A stretch of 64,000 nt of DNA from Clytia hemisphaerica (taxonomy: Eukaryota > Cnidaria > Hydrozoa > Leptothecata > Clytiidae). The notes below the pieces were generated by a model, which was not told the origin of the DNA, did no database searches, and saw nothing but the letters and a program-made list of their open reading frames with translations. Location of the stretch: contig CACVBU010000955.1 of the NCBI GenBank assembly GCA_902728285.1, positions 642,217 through 706,216 on the forward strand, in the 5' to 3' direction. Positions 35,801 to 47,372 of this stretch are shown piece after piece. Positions within the stretch are counted from its first letter, which is position 1; each line of letters starts with the position of its first letter. The position numbers were made by a program, and so were the translations under genes.

Positions 35801-38800
35801 TGATTACTTTAGAGATATATTTCTGGAAAAGCATTGGAAAAGTGTTGTCCCTCGTACCATATGTGATTATTTCTTTGAAGCTCAGAGAAAGGTAAGAAAA
35901 TAAACTTCAGCAAGTTTTTATTCATGTCGCAATTCAAAGGGAGATACATTTCAGTGATAATTTTAGATATTTTTCCTGTAGATTTCTTTTAAATGGTAAA
36001 AATTCTTTTCCTAAGTCAAATTTTTAGGAATAAGATATAATTATGCTCGTGTGGTATGAATTACATTGGTGAAACAAACCGCAATGTGGAAACTAGATGG
36101 TCAGAGCATAACAATATTGCACATAACTCTGAACCAGCCAAACACCTGTTAAACCACCCTGACCATGAGTTCCAATGGAAAGTAATATTAAATGCACCTG
36201 GGAACACAAGATTACGCAAAAACTTAGAGGCTGCTCTCATTGCCCTCAAGAGACCCATTCTTAATGACCAATCAGATTCAAAACGGCTAATTTTATTTCG
36301 AGATGGTGTAACATAGATATTTTTAACGACTTTCTTTTATTGACTTTTTAACAGCTTTTAATTGTTTTTAGACTGATAAATTTGTAACTTTTTTGATTTC
36401 TAATTTTACTACCGGGTGCGCCACAAAAAAGTTTCTCTCTTTGAAACCAATTTTTTCGAAATCTAAAGATTTTAAAAGAACCATTCCCATTTCATTGAAA
36501 AGAAGAAAGATAGACTTAAATTTTGATGGGTCACTTATTAAATTCGATTAATTGGATCAAAAGTTATGCTCAATTGAATGAAAAAGTTACTTTCAGAAAG
36601 TGCTCGAAATCGTTAAAAATCGACCTATCAAATTTTTATTTTTAAATTGGCAATCACAATAGCCTTTACATGATAAAGATCATTTTTCAGTAACTAATCA
36701 CATAAATTTTGAAACTGAAGGGTCGAGAGGGTTTAAAATCTTCAACAAAATCACTTTAATTTACTTTTACCGAAATTTTCCTCATATTATTGGTTCTAGA
36801 CTGGATAAAGTCTATGTAAGGCTGGATCTACCTCGAAACCCGTATTTGATGTATTTTCATGAATTTTACCAGATTTGTTTGCCTTTTTTGATGAATTTTC
36901 TTCATTTCATTGAAATTCAAGCTTCCTTTATACAACACAAGGTCATCTAGACAGCTAATTATCATTTTTAATGACTGAAACGAAAAAACTGATGTATCAT
37001 GTAATGATGCTTCTGTTTGATTTGATAGGTCGATTTTTAACGTTTTTCAGCACTTTTCGAAAGTAACTTTTCTATTCAATTGAACATAACTTTTGATTTA
37101 CTGAATCGAATTTAATAAAATGATCCATCAAAATTTAAGTCTATCTTTCTTCTTTCCAATGAAATAGAAATGGTTCTTTTAAAATTTTTAGATTTCGAGA
37201 AAATTAGTTTCAAAGAGAGAAACTTTTTTGTGGCGCACCCGGTATCTATAGCACTGATGATGGCATAAGACCGAAAAGCTTCTGCTTCAATTTTTAACAA
37301 ATGTTGTTTTTTTTATTTAACTTGACATGGCAAATATATCGAATTCATATAATTATGTGACTGCTGTTTGCAGTTTGGGAATCTCCAGCCGTCTGAATAT
37401 ATAATACATTTTGTTTTTAGACAACCGACCCACATGACATTCCACCTGTGATTGCTACTCCCCATCACTATCTTATTCAAATATACAGAAATGAAGTATA
37501 CTTTGTCTCTGTGGCACAATCAGAAGGTATGAAAATACATCTGAAAAATATTATATAAATAATATATTCTCTCTTAGGGTTAAGACTTTTAATGTGGTTA
37601 TTATTCTATCACATTTCTACAGTTGCCAAAGGTTTGGTGTGACTGGGTGTGAATCAATTTGTTGTTCTCGTTTTTCCATTATTTTCAGGCTCTAAATGGT
37701 TTCTAAATTGTTCTAAATTGAGATTTTTTCTTAGCTAGGGAGTTTATATTTAAAATTTGAAATTATGGATCAGAGAGGGATCAGGGAGATGCCATTCCAA
37801 ATGAGTTGAACGAAAAATTTGAATTCTTTGCTTTATTTTTTATTATTAACCAATTTTTTTGGATCTTTAATTCAGCAATTTGCCCTAAGACTTTGGCCAA
37901 AATTGGGCCTTGTGTTAAATAATTGTAAAGCTTGAAATAGAGAAATTGATTTACAATTTACCTAATTTTATGTAATTTCATTTTTTTTGTTTTAGTACCA
38001 CCACTGTTTGTTATTGAATTTTTACACAAAGTATTTGATACATTTGTTGATTACTTCAATGATTGCAATGAACAAATCATCATGGACCAAATCGTTGTAG
38101 TTTATGAGGTATTTTTTACATCAACAAAACACTCCAGAGCTGATAGACTATAATGTCTATGAAACCATATTATCTATGTTTACCTCAAATCTCTCTGTTA
38201 GAAATTCCTTTGTTTTGCGGAATGAGAATGTCCATCTTCTACTATTTTATTTGGAAGAACTCAAACCAAAACAAGATTTGATTTGTCTTTATTGAAATTA
38301 TTAAAGCTGGCGGTTTTCTAAAAAGTGTTTATTAAAGTGCTTTTGAAATATTCCTTTTGTAAACGTTTAATGTTCAATTTTAGTATTTCAACCTAATTTT
38401 ATTTTATTATCTTCCAGTTGCTTGAAGAAATGTTGGATAATGGATTTCCACTGGCAACAGAAAGTAATATTCTAAAAGAATTGATTAAACCACCAAATAT
38501 CATCAATAAAGTTGTCAATACTGTTACTGGCAAAACGAAGTAAGGGCTACAGTATTTTGATTTATCTTTTTTAGAGATTGTTTTGATATTTTTATTTTTG
38601 ATACATTATTTGATGCATTATTATAACTGAGGTTCGCCAGCGGCACAATTTATTTCAACGCCATGCCTGTCACAATCAGGAAAAGTGCTAAAATATTATG
38701 ATAGAGCTCAAGTAATTCATAAAATCTTTGTTTATCAGGCCAAAAAAATTGGAACCACGCATTGTGTAAGAAAAAAGCCTGAACCATGCCATCAAGCTAA

Positions 38801-41800
38801 CAGCTTTGGGCCTCTTTTAACTGTGTAGAAACGTTTTTATTTCTTCTATGAAGATTACAATGAAGTGAATACAGTCGCTCTCATGTTCTCTTCTGACCAG
38901 TCCCCAGAACTGTTGGAAAACCAACGGATCCGGCGAGACTTGAACTCACAACCATGCCATTCGCGGGCATTGCTCTACCATTGAGCTACGGGTCCATGTG
39001 GAAACCGAGGACTCAATTGCCACTCTGTAGAGCTGGAAGTGAATTCTTGTCTACTGACTGGTCAGAGACAGTGAATTGGGAGAAATCCATCTCCACATTG
39101 CTAGTGTGTTGGAATACACTAACTACTACACTAACGGAAGGTTTGGGCATGCGACCACAGATATTAATCATAATAATTCTATGAAGACATTTTTCATACA
39201 ATTTCGTCTTGTCTTTAGTATGAGTTCAGAGTTACCAACTGGATCACTATCGAACGTTCCCTGGAGAAGGGCTGGTGTCAAATATGCTAATAACGAGGTA
39301 TGTTTTGTAGATTTCAAAGTGTAGTTTTCTTATTTTGACTTACATCCAATTCATGATATTCATGATGTAATCTTTTATACGGAAGCACCCGAGATAACCC
39401 GGAACTAGTGGCAACATAACAAAAGACTAGTGGCAAATTTTGCCACTAGTTTCGGATTATTTTGTGTGCTTCCGTATAAAAGATTACATCATGAATATCA
39501 TGAATTCCTATCTTAAAGGACATTCAGTAAAGCATTTCTTTTTCTCCTTTGACTTAAAAAAATGCTATGAAAGTCATGATAAATGAAGAAAGATGATGAA
39601 AAATATCAACCCTTCAAAAGGATTTTGATTAATGGAGACTTGGCAAATAGTCAAAACATGCGAATACTCAAAAAAAGTTCACGTGATTTTATTCCCATGT
39701 TACTTGCTTTACAACTTACAGCTGATAATTTTATTTGTGTCTATAAATTTGAACCAATCAGAAATAAATGTCATTTAACAAGCACATAAAAATTTCAAGT
39801 AAAAGCTTGATTTGTCTTTCATTTTGCAACCTGTGTATTTTAAGAATGTTGCCTGTCAATGATCCGATCATAATTTATTCTACTCTTTTCCTTCAGATAT
39901 ATTTTGATTTGATAGAAGAAATAGATTGTATTATTGACAAACAAGGACAACTCATAAATATTGAAATTCAAGGGCAGGTAAGCTTGCTTCTGGATCATTA
40001 CTTATTAAATTGTCTGAAAATGGAAAAATACCTTTTAATCCAAAGATCAGAACCAGTTTTACGTCTAGATGCACGTGCTTTTTTATTGGTTCAAAAAATC
40101 TCCAGAAAGAAATAATTTTTTTCAAATGACTCATGGGGGATTTTTCCAATAGGCCTAATTAAAGAATGAAAGATGTTTGGGAATCGATATCTTTTTAAAA
40201 CTTTATAGCTGCTGTACTTAATAACATGATTTTTTTTAGATCGAAAGTTATTGTAGGCTGTCAGGGATGCCAGGTAGGTTTTTCAATCTTGCCAACTTAT
40301 GCGTTACTTTTTATATTAAATTGCCTAAATCAAAACCATCTTTGAATTATCAGTTGCTGTTTTGAATTCCTTTTGCCTTATAGTGTCATGAATCCTTTCA
40401 AACAAGATATTTTTTTCCTTTTAGATTTATGTCTATCATTTATAAACCCACGGTTACTAGAAGATGTTAGTTTTCATCCATGTGTCAGGTTGAAACGCTG
40501 GGAGGTATGGTCTACTTTCAACTTCAAATACTACTTTGCTAAGCTAAAGTTCTGAAGAAGTATTGATTTGAGAGAAGATAAGATCATCAAGTACTTTCTT
40601 TTTATACTATAGAAAGTTGACGCACCTTTTATGCTGACAAAGCAGAATTTTTCCATGCGGAGTGGACGTTGACCTTTCTTTGGATTAAAAAAATGCTGTG
40701 AAGATGCGTCAATGATGTCCTTTAAGAAAGATCCTCACTAGATTTGTTTTATATGGCAATGTTTATTTTTTAGGGTCAGAGCAGCTTTAATATTTTCATA
40801 ATTTTTCTTTTCTTCAGAATGAGAAAGTATTATCGTTCATGCCACCAGACGGCTCTTATAAATTGTTATCATATCATTTATCTGGAGGGCAAGTGCATTT
40901 AATTATAATTACGGGTTGCTGGCTGTTGGCTGGCCAGTTAGCTGTTTAAAGATGAAATTTAATTGTGCTCATATGGGAGGTGAACCAGCAGCCCAACTGA
41001 ATGGCATCGAATCTTTTTTTGACGCCACTTGATCTGTTTTTAATTTCTTCAATCGTCAAAATCATTGACCTTTATATATCCTGGACCAAGCTTATAATCC
41101 ACCATCTTTGATCGGGATTTTCGAAAGTGATACCTGCAAAGAAGCCATTGCAGTATTAAAAGATTAACGTCTAGCGGTGCTACATCATCAAAACTATTCT
41201 AGGAAAAATAAATTGAGTGGCCTCCATATGATGAGCCCCTTAATTTCGAATCAAAAAAATCGAACCTTCATTTTGAGGGATCTTACCTAAGGGCCGCTCT
41301 CGTATGATAGAGAAATCAGTACACAATTATTGCCTAACAAGCACCTCTATACGGGAAAAGGTAACAATTTTGCCGAAATATGTTCAATTCTTGATTTTTA
41401 GAATGATCCAACTGCCAATATACGTCAAGCCACAAATTTCATTCATCTCTGGGAGCAGTGGACGTTTCGATTTAACTATAGGACAAAAAGCTAATTTAGG
41501 GAAAACAGTAAGCAAAACTTTTATTTTTGTCTTGAAAGTTGTTATTTCTGGGTCTTCAAATTCTTCAATAATACTCAAAATTAGCAAGTTGTCTCAAGTA
41601 TATTTGACCAAGATTCTATTGTCCCTGAATCTAAGGAATTTCTCATTTCTTTTCTCAAATACAACACCTTCTCACAGAACCGCTGGGTCCCCTTCCCACT
41701 GGAAGATTTGGCCAAAATACCGTCCCCGGTGGAAAACTGTCCTCCGATTTTTGTCTCCATTGAAAATAATCAAATAAACGTATCCTCACTGCAAAATATT

Positions 41801-44800
41801 GTGTAATTTCTTCCATCCCCACTGAATTTCCTGACTTGGAAAGCAGAAGAACTGAAATCCACAGCTAAAAGAATATCGGAATATCAATCCTCATTGAGTT
41901 TCAGTTCGTTTTTTCTATCCCCACTGGCTAAAAAAAATCTACCGGGTCTGTATCAAATAATACCCCTTCCGTTATGAAACTACATTAGAGGAAGAAATTT
42001 TGGCGGGAATTTAATTTGTCGGATGGCCGAAAAAGTTTTTTTAGAGGGAATTTAATTTGGTGGTTAACTTGAAAAATTGGATTTGGCAGGAATTTAATTT
42101 GGCGGACGAAGAACATTTTTGTCCAAAAAACATCATTAAAAAAGGAAAAACCTGAAATAGCAAACATTTGGGGGAATAAATAGATCAACTTAAATTTGGC
42201 GGGAATTTAATTTGGCGGATGACGAAAAAAATTAAATTTGCCAGGAACTTAATTTTGCGAATTTTGACCAAATCCGCTAAATTTTCTTACCGCCAAAATT
42301 TCTTTCTTTAATGTAGAGAGCAAAAATAACTAGGCAACTAAATTCTTTGATAAAACCACCATATCCTTTTTTCAGATCGAACAATGTGTAGCAACGATAC
42401 AAATGCCACAACAAGTTTTACATTGTAATCTTACACCTTCAGGTGAGTTGTAAACGATTCCTCATTCTCTTATATTAAAATCATTCAGATCAATTCTAAA
42501 TTACCAACTACATTTTTGAAATGTTTTCTTTTTTTAATTTGATGTATTTTTATAATTTGATGTATTTTTATCAATAACAAAAATACTCGAATATATAAAA
42601 AAGTCCGGAAGATCAAAATCCTTAAGAGAACTATAATATATATATCATCCTTCCCTGTAATTTGTAGAGATGGTTTATCTCCTCCTGTTAGCTGTTGTTT
42701 CATGTACTTCATTTGAACTTTCGTTTTTTTGTTTACAGTTGGAAATCAATCATTTGACCCAGTGAAAAAGATACTACGTTGGGATGTATGTACTACTTTT
42801 TGTGATATTTCTAATACTTGTTACATCTGCGAAAGCTTCTTTTGGAACTCATCTTCAAAATTATATACAGTTGACGCTCTCTAATTCGACGTTCTACTAT
42901 TCGATAACCTCCCTTGTTCGATGAAATTTAAAGTCCCCGTCAACAAAATACTCGCATAAACGACGCTCTACTATTCGACAAACTGATTTGGACTTATGGT
43001 CTGAAAACAAAAAAATAAAAAACCATATTAAAAGTTTTGTTTGAATTTTAAGGTCAAAGAATTAAGTTTTTGAAAGTTTCATGAATCTATACTCTTATAT
43101 CTCACGTAAATATGTATTTATCTACAGGACTAATGGACATATTTCTGCTTTCTCTTTTTCAGATTGGAAAAATACAAGCACAAAAAACTTTACCGACTCT
43201 TAGGGGAAATGTATGTATTTACTATAATGCCAAATTTATTTTACAACAGACTCCTTGATGAATAAGGGTAGCGTGGTAGCGAGGAGGACGGGACCTCCCA
43301 AAAATGAACTTTAGAGAGATCAAATTTCAGTGGAAAAGAGACCCTTAGAGAGACATTTTTGAAAAAATTTCTTCAACCTTAGAAAGAAAAATTATCCTAA
43401 AAATCTTTAAAATTAGAGAGAAGGTCCTTATCGTCCACATATACTCAGCACCCTAAGTTCCCACTTCCCGGTGTTTAAGTCATTTGAGTTAATTGTTGGT
43501 TCCCGGTGTTCAAGTCATTTGAGTTAATTGTTGGTTGAAAATACATGTTTGGTTTTGTATTGGTTTTGTATTAATTTTGACTGAGTATGACTGAGTCCAG
43601 GAAAAAATGGCCAAAATCCCACCTTGAATGGGACTTTGTGAACCATGGTTTTTAGCTTCCTATATACCTTTAGTTTATATTTTTTGATGGTTTTCAGGCT
43701 GAATAGGTGATAAAAGGTTCGTACCTGCCTTTTAATGGGGGGTCTAGATTTGCTAGTGGGGTAGGGTACTTTAAGGGCTCGAAATACTTGCATTATGATT
43801 ATGAAACTTTGCACACATCAAGAAAATATGTTCAAAAAAATTATTTGACAGTTTCAATAAAAACTGACCATCGATGTGTATTTTACAGACCAGAATGTCC
43901 AAAAATTGTCCAAAAATCAGTTTTTTTTTCAAAAAATCAAACTCAAAAGTTTCTTTAAAAGTACTCTAATACCTTGTCTTAAAGCTATTTTACATCATTA
44001 CAAGATAGATACCTTAAGGGAAGAAATTTTCGCGAGAAGAAATTTTTGCGGAAGAAATTTTCGCGGAAGAAATTTTCGCGGAATTTAATTTCGCGAATTT
44101 GGGCGTAATTCGCGAAATTAAATTCCGCGAAACACACCAAAATTGTTAAATCGCGAAATTAAATTCCGCGAAATTTGATTTTTTTACAAGTTAGATAGGA
44201 TCTAATGAAAGATATTATTATGAAATATTATTATGAAAAATATGTTATCTTTTTATTTCTATTTTTTTTTCAGATATCATTAGTAACAGGTGCACCGCCA
44301 CCAGAAGACATGCCAATTATAACGGTAAGAATCGCTAGTTTTGTTATCTTCACTAATTGTTTACTAAGTTTTTACTAACGAGAAACAATTCCAAAAGAAG
44401 GTTGGTCGGTGTCGTGAAACTTTTTCCTTGTCGTTAGATTTCAAGGTGCGTTTCCCTGTTACCCATCATCTTTCCAAGTTATCTTGGCTTTTTTGTGATT
44501 TTTTTCTCTCGGTATTTTCTCTTATATAGATGCAATTTCGTATTGGTCAATTTGCCATATCTGGAATCAAAGTTAACCGATTGGATGTATATGGAGAGGT
44601 TTGCGTCCTAACTTTCTTACTCTTGAGCTAGGTTGGAAGTTTGGTTAAAAAAAGATACTAAAATCATACCAACCTCGTTCCCTGTGTATTACCAGCTTTT
44701 TTATGCTTACTGATAGAGCTAGATAATACCCTGGCATTGGCGTCTATCAGTAACGTAAATAAAGCCTGGAATACACGGGGACGAGGTTGAAATCATACAT

Positions 44801-45314
44801 ATTTCTCTTGGCCGCGCTCTTTGGAAAGTGTTTTACTTTTTCAGAATGGTAATAATTTTTTTGGGAAATATGCAAGAATGTAGAAGCCTTATAAGAGCAA
44901 TTTTGTAAAATTGCGAGACTCAAACTTAATTCCTCAGATACTACACTCTTCTTTTATAAGAATTAAATGATTTTTCAGCACTTTGAACCTAAAACTGTTC
45001 TCATCCTGTTTTTCTTTTAAGGGCAAAATTCAGATGTTCTAGTCATAAAAATGTCTTAAAATTCAGCCGTTTCAGACCCAGCCAGGATTGTTCTAAAAAA
45101 ATTGTTCTATTTATTTTGATGACTTAGGGTCTGCAATGCCTTGAAATGTTCTTAACTTCCTAATATTTTGGTCATTGAAGCCTCATCTTCTTATATAGTT
45201 TGTTCTTATAAAAAAACGTGTATACCAACCTCTTCCTTTTTCTTTTAGCGCTACAAACCGTTCAAGGGTGTGAAATATGTCACAAAAGCTGGGAAGTTTC
45301 AAGTGCGGACTTGA
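29832..45314 (+). CDS. AP3M1: AP-3 complex subunit mu (AP3M), ~419 aa, 17 exons
   Basis: Exons: 29832-29866, 35813-35891, 37421-37526, 37996-38108, 38418-38539, 39219-39297, 39897-39977, 40240-40273, 40425-40504, 40818-40894, 41402-41507, 42376-42442, 42739-42785, 43163-43210, 44274-44324, 44530-44598 and 45249-45314. It runs from [12 protein letters not shown] through [83 protein letters not shown] and [13 protein letters not shown] to [24 protein letters not shown], matching AP3M along its length. The first ~140 residues are the longin-type domain and the rest is the mu-homology domain that reads tyrosine-based sorting signals. AP-3 works in endosome to lysosome-related organelle transport. 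All introns are GT-AG except after exon 10, where only a GC donor (40895) keeps the frame. Vertebrates have two paralogues; this is the single-type ancestor, so M1 versus M2 is not meaningful. Confidence 0.96.
30092..30300. repeat. Dispersed repeat R, uninterrupted copy
   Basis: Contains GTCTAGTTTATGA, TTTTTGCTGCTTGTTTAA, CTTGGCGCAGGTAACTC and CTGCAGGGAGATTTTT in order. The same series occurs at 48596-48677 and continues at 49443-49551, where it is split by a 765-bp element. This copy therefore shows the empty target. It lies in AP3M intron 1. Confidence 0.8.
33512..34262. mobile_element. Element with GGACATGTTCATAAAAAAAG ends, interrupted in its left end
   Basis: The right end (34238-34262) is the inverse of GGACATGTTCATAAAAAAAG followed by GCAAG. 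The left end has the same sequence but is cut after GGACATGTTCA by an inserted element (33523-33859). The interior is AT-rich with no ORF. AP3M intron 1. Confidence 0.7.
33523..33859. mobile_element. Inserted G/C-run element with CATAGT ends and GTTCA flanks
   Basis: Starts CATAGTATGAACCCCCC and ends GGGGGTTCAGACCCC...CACTATG, flanked by GTTCA at 33518-33522 and 33860-33864. The intact target is visible in the inverted copy at 34238-34262. The interior carries repeated ATAGGGGGGGAT units, resembling the other motif-array elements. Confidence 0.75.
36041..36316 (+). pseudogene. Penelope-like retroelement fragment: GIY-YIG endonuclease C-terminus
   Basis: The frame reads [19 protein letters not shown], then SEHN and [12 protein letters not shown], and ends at a TAA-proximal stop (TAG, 36314-36316). 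The YIGET-x(5)-TRW-x-EH pattern with a preceding CxCG is the GIY-YIG nuclease found at the C-terminus of Penelope-like elements. A stop (36038-36040) sits directly upstream, and no reverse transcriptase part is seen, so this is a 5'-truncated relic. It lies in AP3M intron 2, about 95 nt before the family B element. Confidence 0.75.
36412..37242. mobile_element. Family B fold-back element, second copy
   Basis: The ends are CCGGGTGCGCCAC and GTGGCGCACCCGG, flanked by TA on both sides (36410-36411, 37243-37244). The arms are long: the words TTAAATTTTGATGGGTCA and its inverse occur near the two ends. 831 bp versus 716 bp for the copy at 1448-2163. AP3M intron 2, ending 178 nt before exon 3. Confidence 0.85.
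38820..38995 (-). mobile_element. tRNA-derived SINE, minus strand, with a tRNA-like head
   Basis: Read on the minus strand from 38995, the first 70 nt fold nearly like a tRNA: acceptor GGACCCG/CGGATCC (one mismatch), D-arm GCTC-AATGGTA-GAGC, anticodon stem ATGCC/GGCAT, T-arm GTGAG-TTCAAGT-CTCGC. The anticodon loop CGCGAAT lacks the expected T at position 33, so a SINE head or pseudo-tRNA is favoured over a working tRNA. A tail of roughly 100 nt follows. AP3M intron. Confidence 0.6.
39348..39506. mobile_element. Palindromic MITE, AATTCATGATATTCATGATG ends
   Basis: The arms match for over 45 nt in inverse orientation (through GTAATCTTTTATACGGAAGC) around an ACTAGTGGCA / TGCCACTAGT core. Located 50 nt after an AP3M exon. 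Confidence 0.85.
41640..41965. mobile_element. Motif-array element, CCCCACTGGAAAAT type
   Basis: Repeats of a word close to TCCCCACTGGAAAATTT occur at least five times in about 320 bp, with the end ACCGGGTCTGT near 41941-41951. Similar word arrays occur at 50530-50785 and 52215-52400. The boundaries are approximate. AP3M intron. Confidence 0.5.
41981..42315. mobile_element. Motif-array MITE, GGCG subtype, TA-flanked
   Basis: The left end TA-CATTAGAGGAAGAAATTTT and the right end AAAATTTCTTTCTTTAATG-TA are inverse with one indel. Interior sites read GGCGGGAATTTAATTTGGCG four to five times. AP3M intron, ending 60 nt before an exon. Confidence 0.8.
44010..44185. mobile_element. Motif-array MITE, CGCG subtype
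   Basis: Starts TA-CCTTAAGGGAAGAAATTTT, like the 21411 element. Interior sites are GAAATTTTCGCGGAA in tandem, then CGCGAAATTAAATTCCGCGA three times. The right end is not clear, so the element may be truncated. It lies about 90 nt before an AP3M exon. Confidence 0.7.
44942..45222. mobile_element. Palindromic MITE, third copy of the TACACGTTTTTTATAAGAAC family
   Basis: The left end TACACTCTTCTTTTATAAGA is diverged and the right end GTTCTTATAAAAAAACGTGTA is well kept. The right end lies only 26 nt upstream of the last AP3M exon, so the branch point/pyrimidine tract of that intron lies at or beside the transposon border. Confidence 0.7.
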
Positions 45315-46347
45315 TATTTTTAGTCTCTTATTATACATCAATTATGACAATTATGGATTTAGTTTTATAATTAATGGAAGACAAATTAATATGTACATAT
45401 ACACACCATGTGACGCACGCTCAACAACCTGCTGTAACGACCTGAGATATGCTTGAATGAAATCCATATTCGCATGCTGAAATTTCAATATGACTACTTT
45501 TAATGATTTCGTTTTCGAAAGATTATTATCAATTCTTGATATTTATGATATTTCTTCTGTTTTTTTGGAACTAAATATCCCATTTTCCGGTGATAGATTT
45601 TCAGCATGCAATTGCCCTTTCTCAAGTAAATTGGTCCAAGTAGGATTGCTAGTGCAATAAAAGATCTTTAATGGATTTAGTTGTCTTATTTTCAAAATGA
45701 ATTTTGTAAAACTTTTTAAATTATTTTTTTGATTATTTGTTTCTTTTTCGTATACCTGATAGTAGCTGGATTCCATAGCAATTTCTTTTTGTTTCTTGAT
45801 GTTCAGATCTCTTAGTACATGGGCTTGATGGCTCAATATTATTTTATTGTGAAGATGATAGACGAAAGTAAAATGATTTGATTCACATAAAAATTTAGTT
45901 CCAAACTTCGTAGGGCTTATAAGTCAAAACTCGCCAGTTCATGTCATACAAACTCTTGAATTTCGGGTCACCCGATTGGCAGTTAGTAGTGCTTTGTTCA
46001 TCTAAAAAAGAACTTTTTTAACTTTTTCAAATTTTAACTTCTTTTCAAAGAAAGTGTTAAAGCGAATGTTATGGGTTTCAGTCACGCCACCTTGCGTTTT
46101 ACTCCGCTTAGCCAATAAATTCTTCGGAACGTTTTATATTTTTTCTCGGTTTTAATTTTTATAGATCAATTACAGTACCTAAGTAAATAACGGTATACTA
46201 TTTTCATTTTTTTCAATCATTACTTAGAAAATCAATTTTTCGAGAGAAAAAAAATGTAATTTCTAATTTAGTGGTAAAATAGAGAGGTCAAAGAAATAAA
46301 CATTCAACGCATACTTTATTGCCATAAAACCAGATCCTCTTTTCTTG

Positions 46348-46502
46348 TAAATTTAATGTGATAAATTTTCGCGGGGATTAAATTTCGCGGTTGAGTTGAG
46401 CTAGTCCTTGAAATTTTAAGATGTCGCGGGAACTTGATCTTGCAGATGATACCCAAACCCGCGAAATTTAATTGCTGTGAGTTGATTTATCCCATTAAAG
46501 TA
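46348..46502. mobile_element. Motif-array MITE, CGCG subtype, TA-flanked, short
   Basis: The left terminus carries TTTAATGTGATAAATTTTCG and the right terminus GATTTATCCCATTAAAG-TA. Interior: CGCGGGGATTAAATTTCGCG near the left and CCCGCGAAATTTAATTG near the right. At about 155 bp it is the smallest of the set. Confidence 0.7.
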
Positions 46503-46804
46503 TAAGTTTTGATAGTTTCTCTAATGAAGCAGATGAAGAAAAGAAACTTTTTCGTTTTAAGTGAATATTTTTTCCGAAATTTGCGTTGTTTTTTGCCTTA
46601 AAAATCTGAATGAAAGAGGCTTGCAGTGAAACCTGAAAATGGGGAAAGCCCCAAACATCCAGAGGGTTGAAGCGAGTACAGGCAGGTGACGCCCTCTAAA
46701 TGATGCTTTATTCTTCAATACCATGTTTCCTTATTTGATGAAAAGCCAATTACCCCTTGAAAATCGAATTTAGAGAGCGTCAAAAGTTGTTAGTACAGTT
46801 ACGG

Positions 46805-47372
46805 CAGGGGGGGGTACAGAGGCAGGGTACTAACCCATAGGGTCGTAACTTGATTTTTTACTAAAATTTTGTTTACTACCACCCACCCATATTTAGTACC
46901 GGGTACTACTTCATTTTTGCTGTAAAAAATAGGGACACCACCCCTAAAATCTTAAATTTTACAGATTAGTCCAAGAGAGGGGTACTATTGTTAGTTTTTC
47001 AGACTGAAAATTGACAGATAATTCAAGCAAACTATCAATGATGGAGTCAGAAGCTTTTGTCCTTTGATTTTCATCACACACTTCCTGACCATTTTGGAAG
47101 TTTTGTCTTCAAAAAATCAAAAAATTTCTCAAAAGAGTAAAAAAAATTTGTCGATTAAAAAAATTTCAAATCAAAAAAATTAATATTTGAAAAAAGTCAA
47201 AATATTACAACAAACTACTTTTTTATTGAAAATAGTATCCTGTACTTGCTTGAAGAGTGAAAAATACACACCCCCACCCCCAAAGTAGTACCGGGTACTA
47301 ACTTTTTTGCAATGAAAAAATAGACACCACCACCTGGCTATGGGTCAGTACCCTGTGTCTGTACCCCCCCTG
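46805..47372. mobile_element. Family A DNA transposon, uninterrupted copy
   Basis: Starts CAGGGGGGGGTACAGA and ends TCTGTACCCCCCCTG, flanked by GTTACGG at 46798-46804 and 47373-47379. It is the inverse of the copy at 1020-2347 but lacks the family B insertion, showing the empty target AACAATAGTACC (inverse strand). 568 bp, non-autonomous. Confidence 0.85.

Noticed and set aside
38926..38995. Possible functional tRNA gene on the minus strand
   Set aside because: The cloverleaf is nearly complete, but position 33 is not T and one acceptor pair fails. A tail like that of a SINE follows. Called a SINE head.
42880..42975. GACG-TTCTACTATTCGA repeated words resembling a pogo/Tigger terminal repeat
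   Set aside because: Only one end-like segment is visible; no inverse partner or flanking TA pair was found, so no element is called.
45543..45836. 97-codon minus-strand frame downstream of AP3M
   Set aside because: No recognisable motif, no splice partners, and located where the AP3M 3' UTR is expected. I could not support it as a gene.
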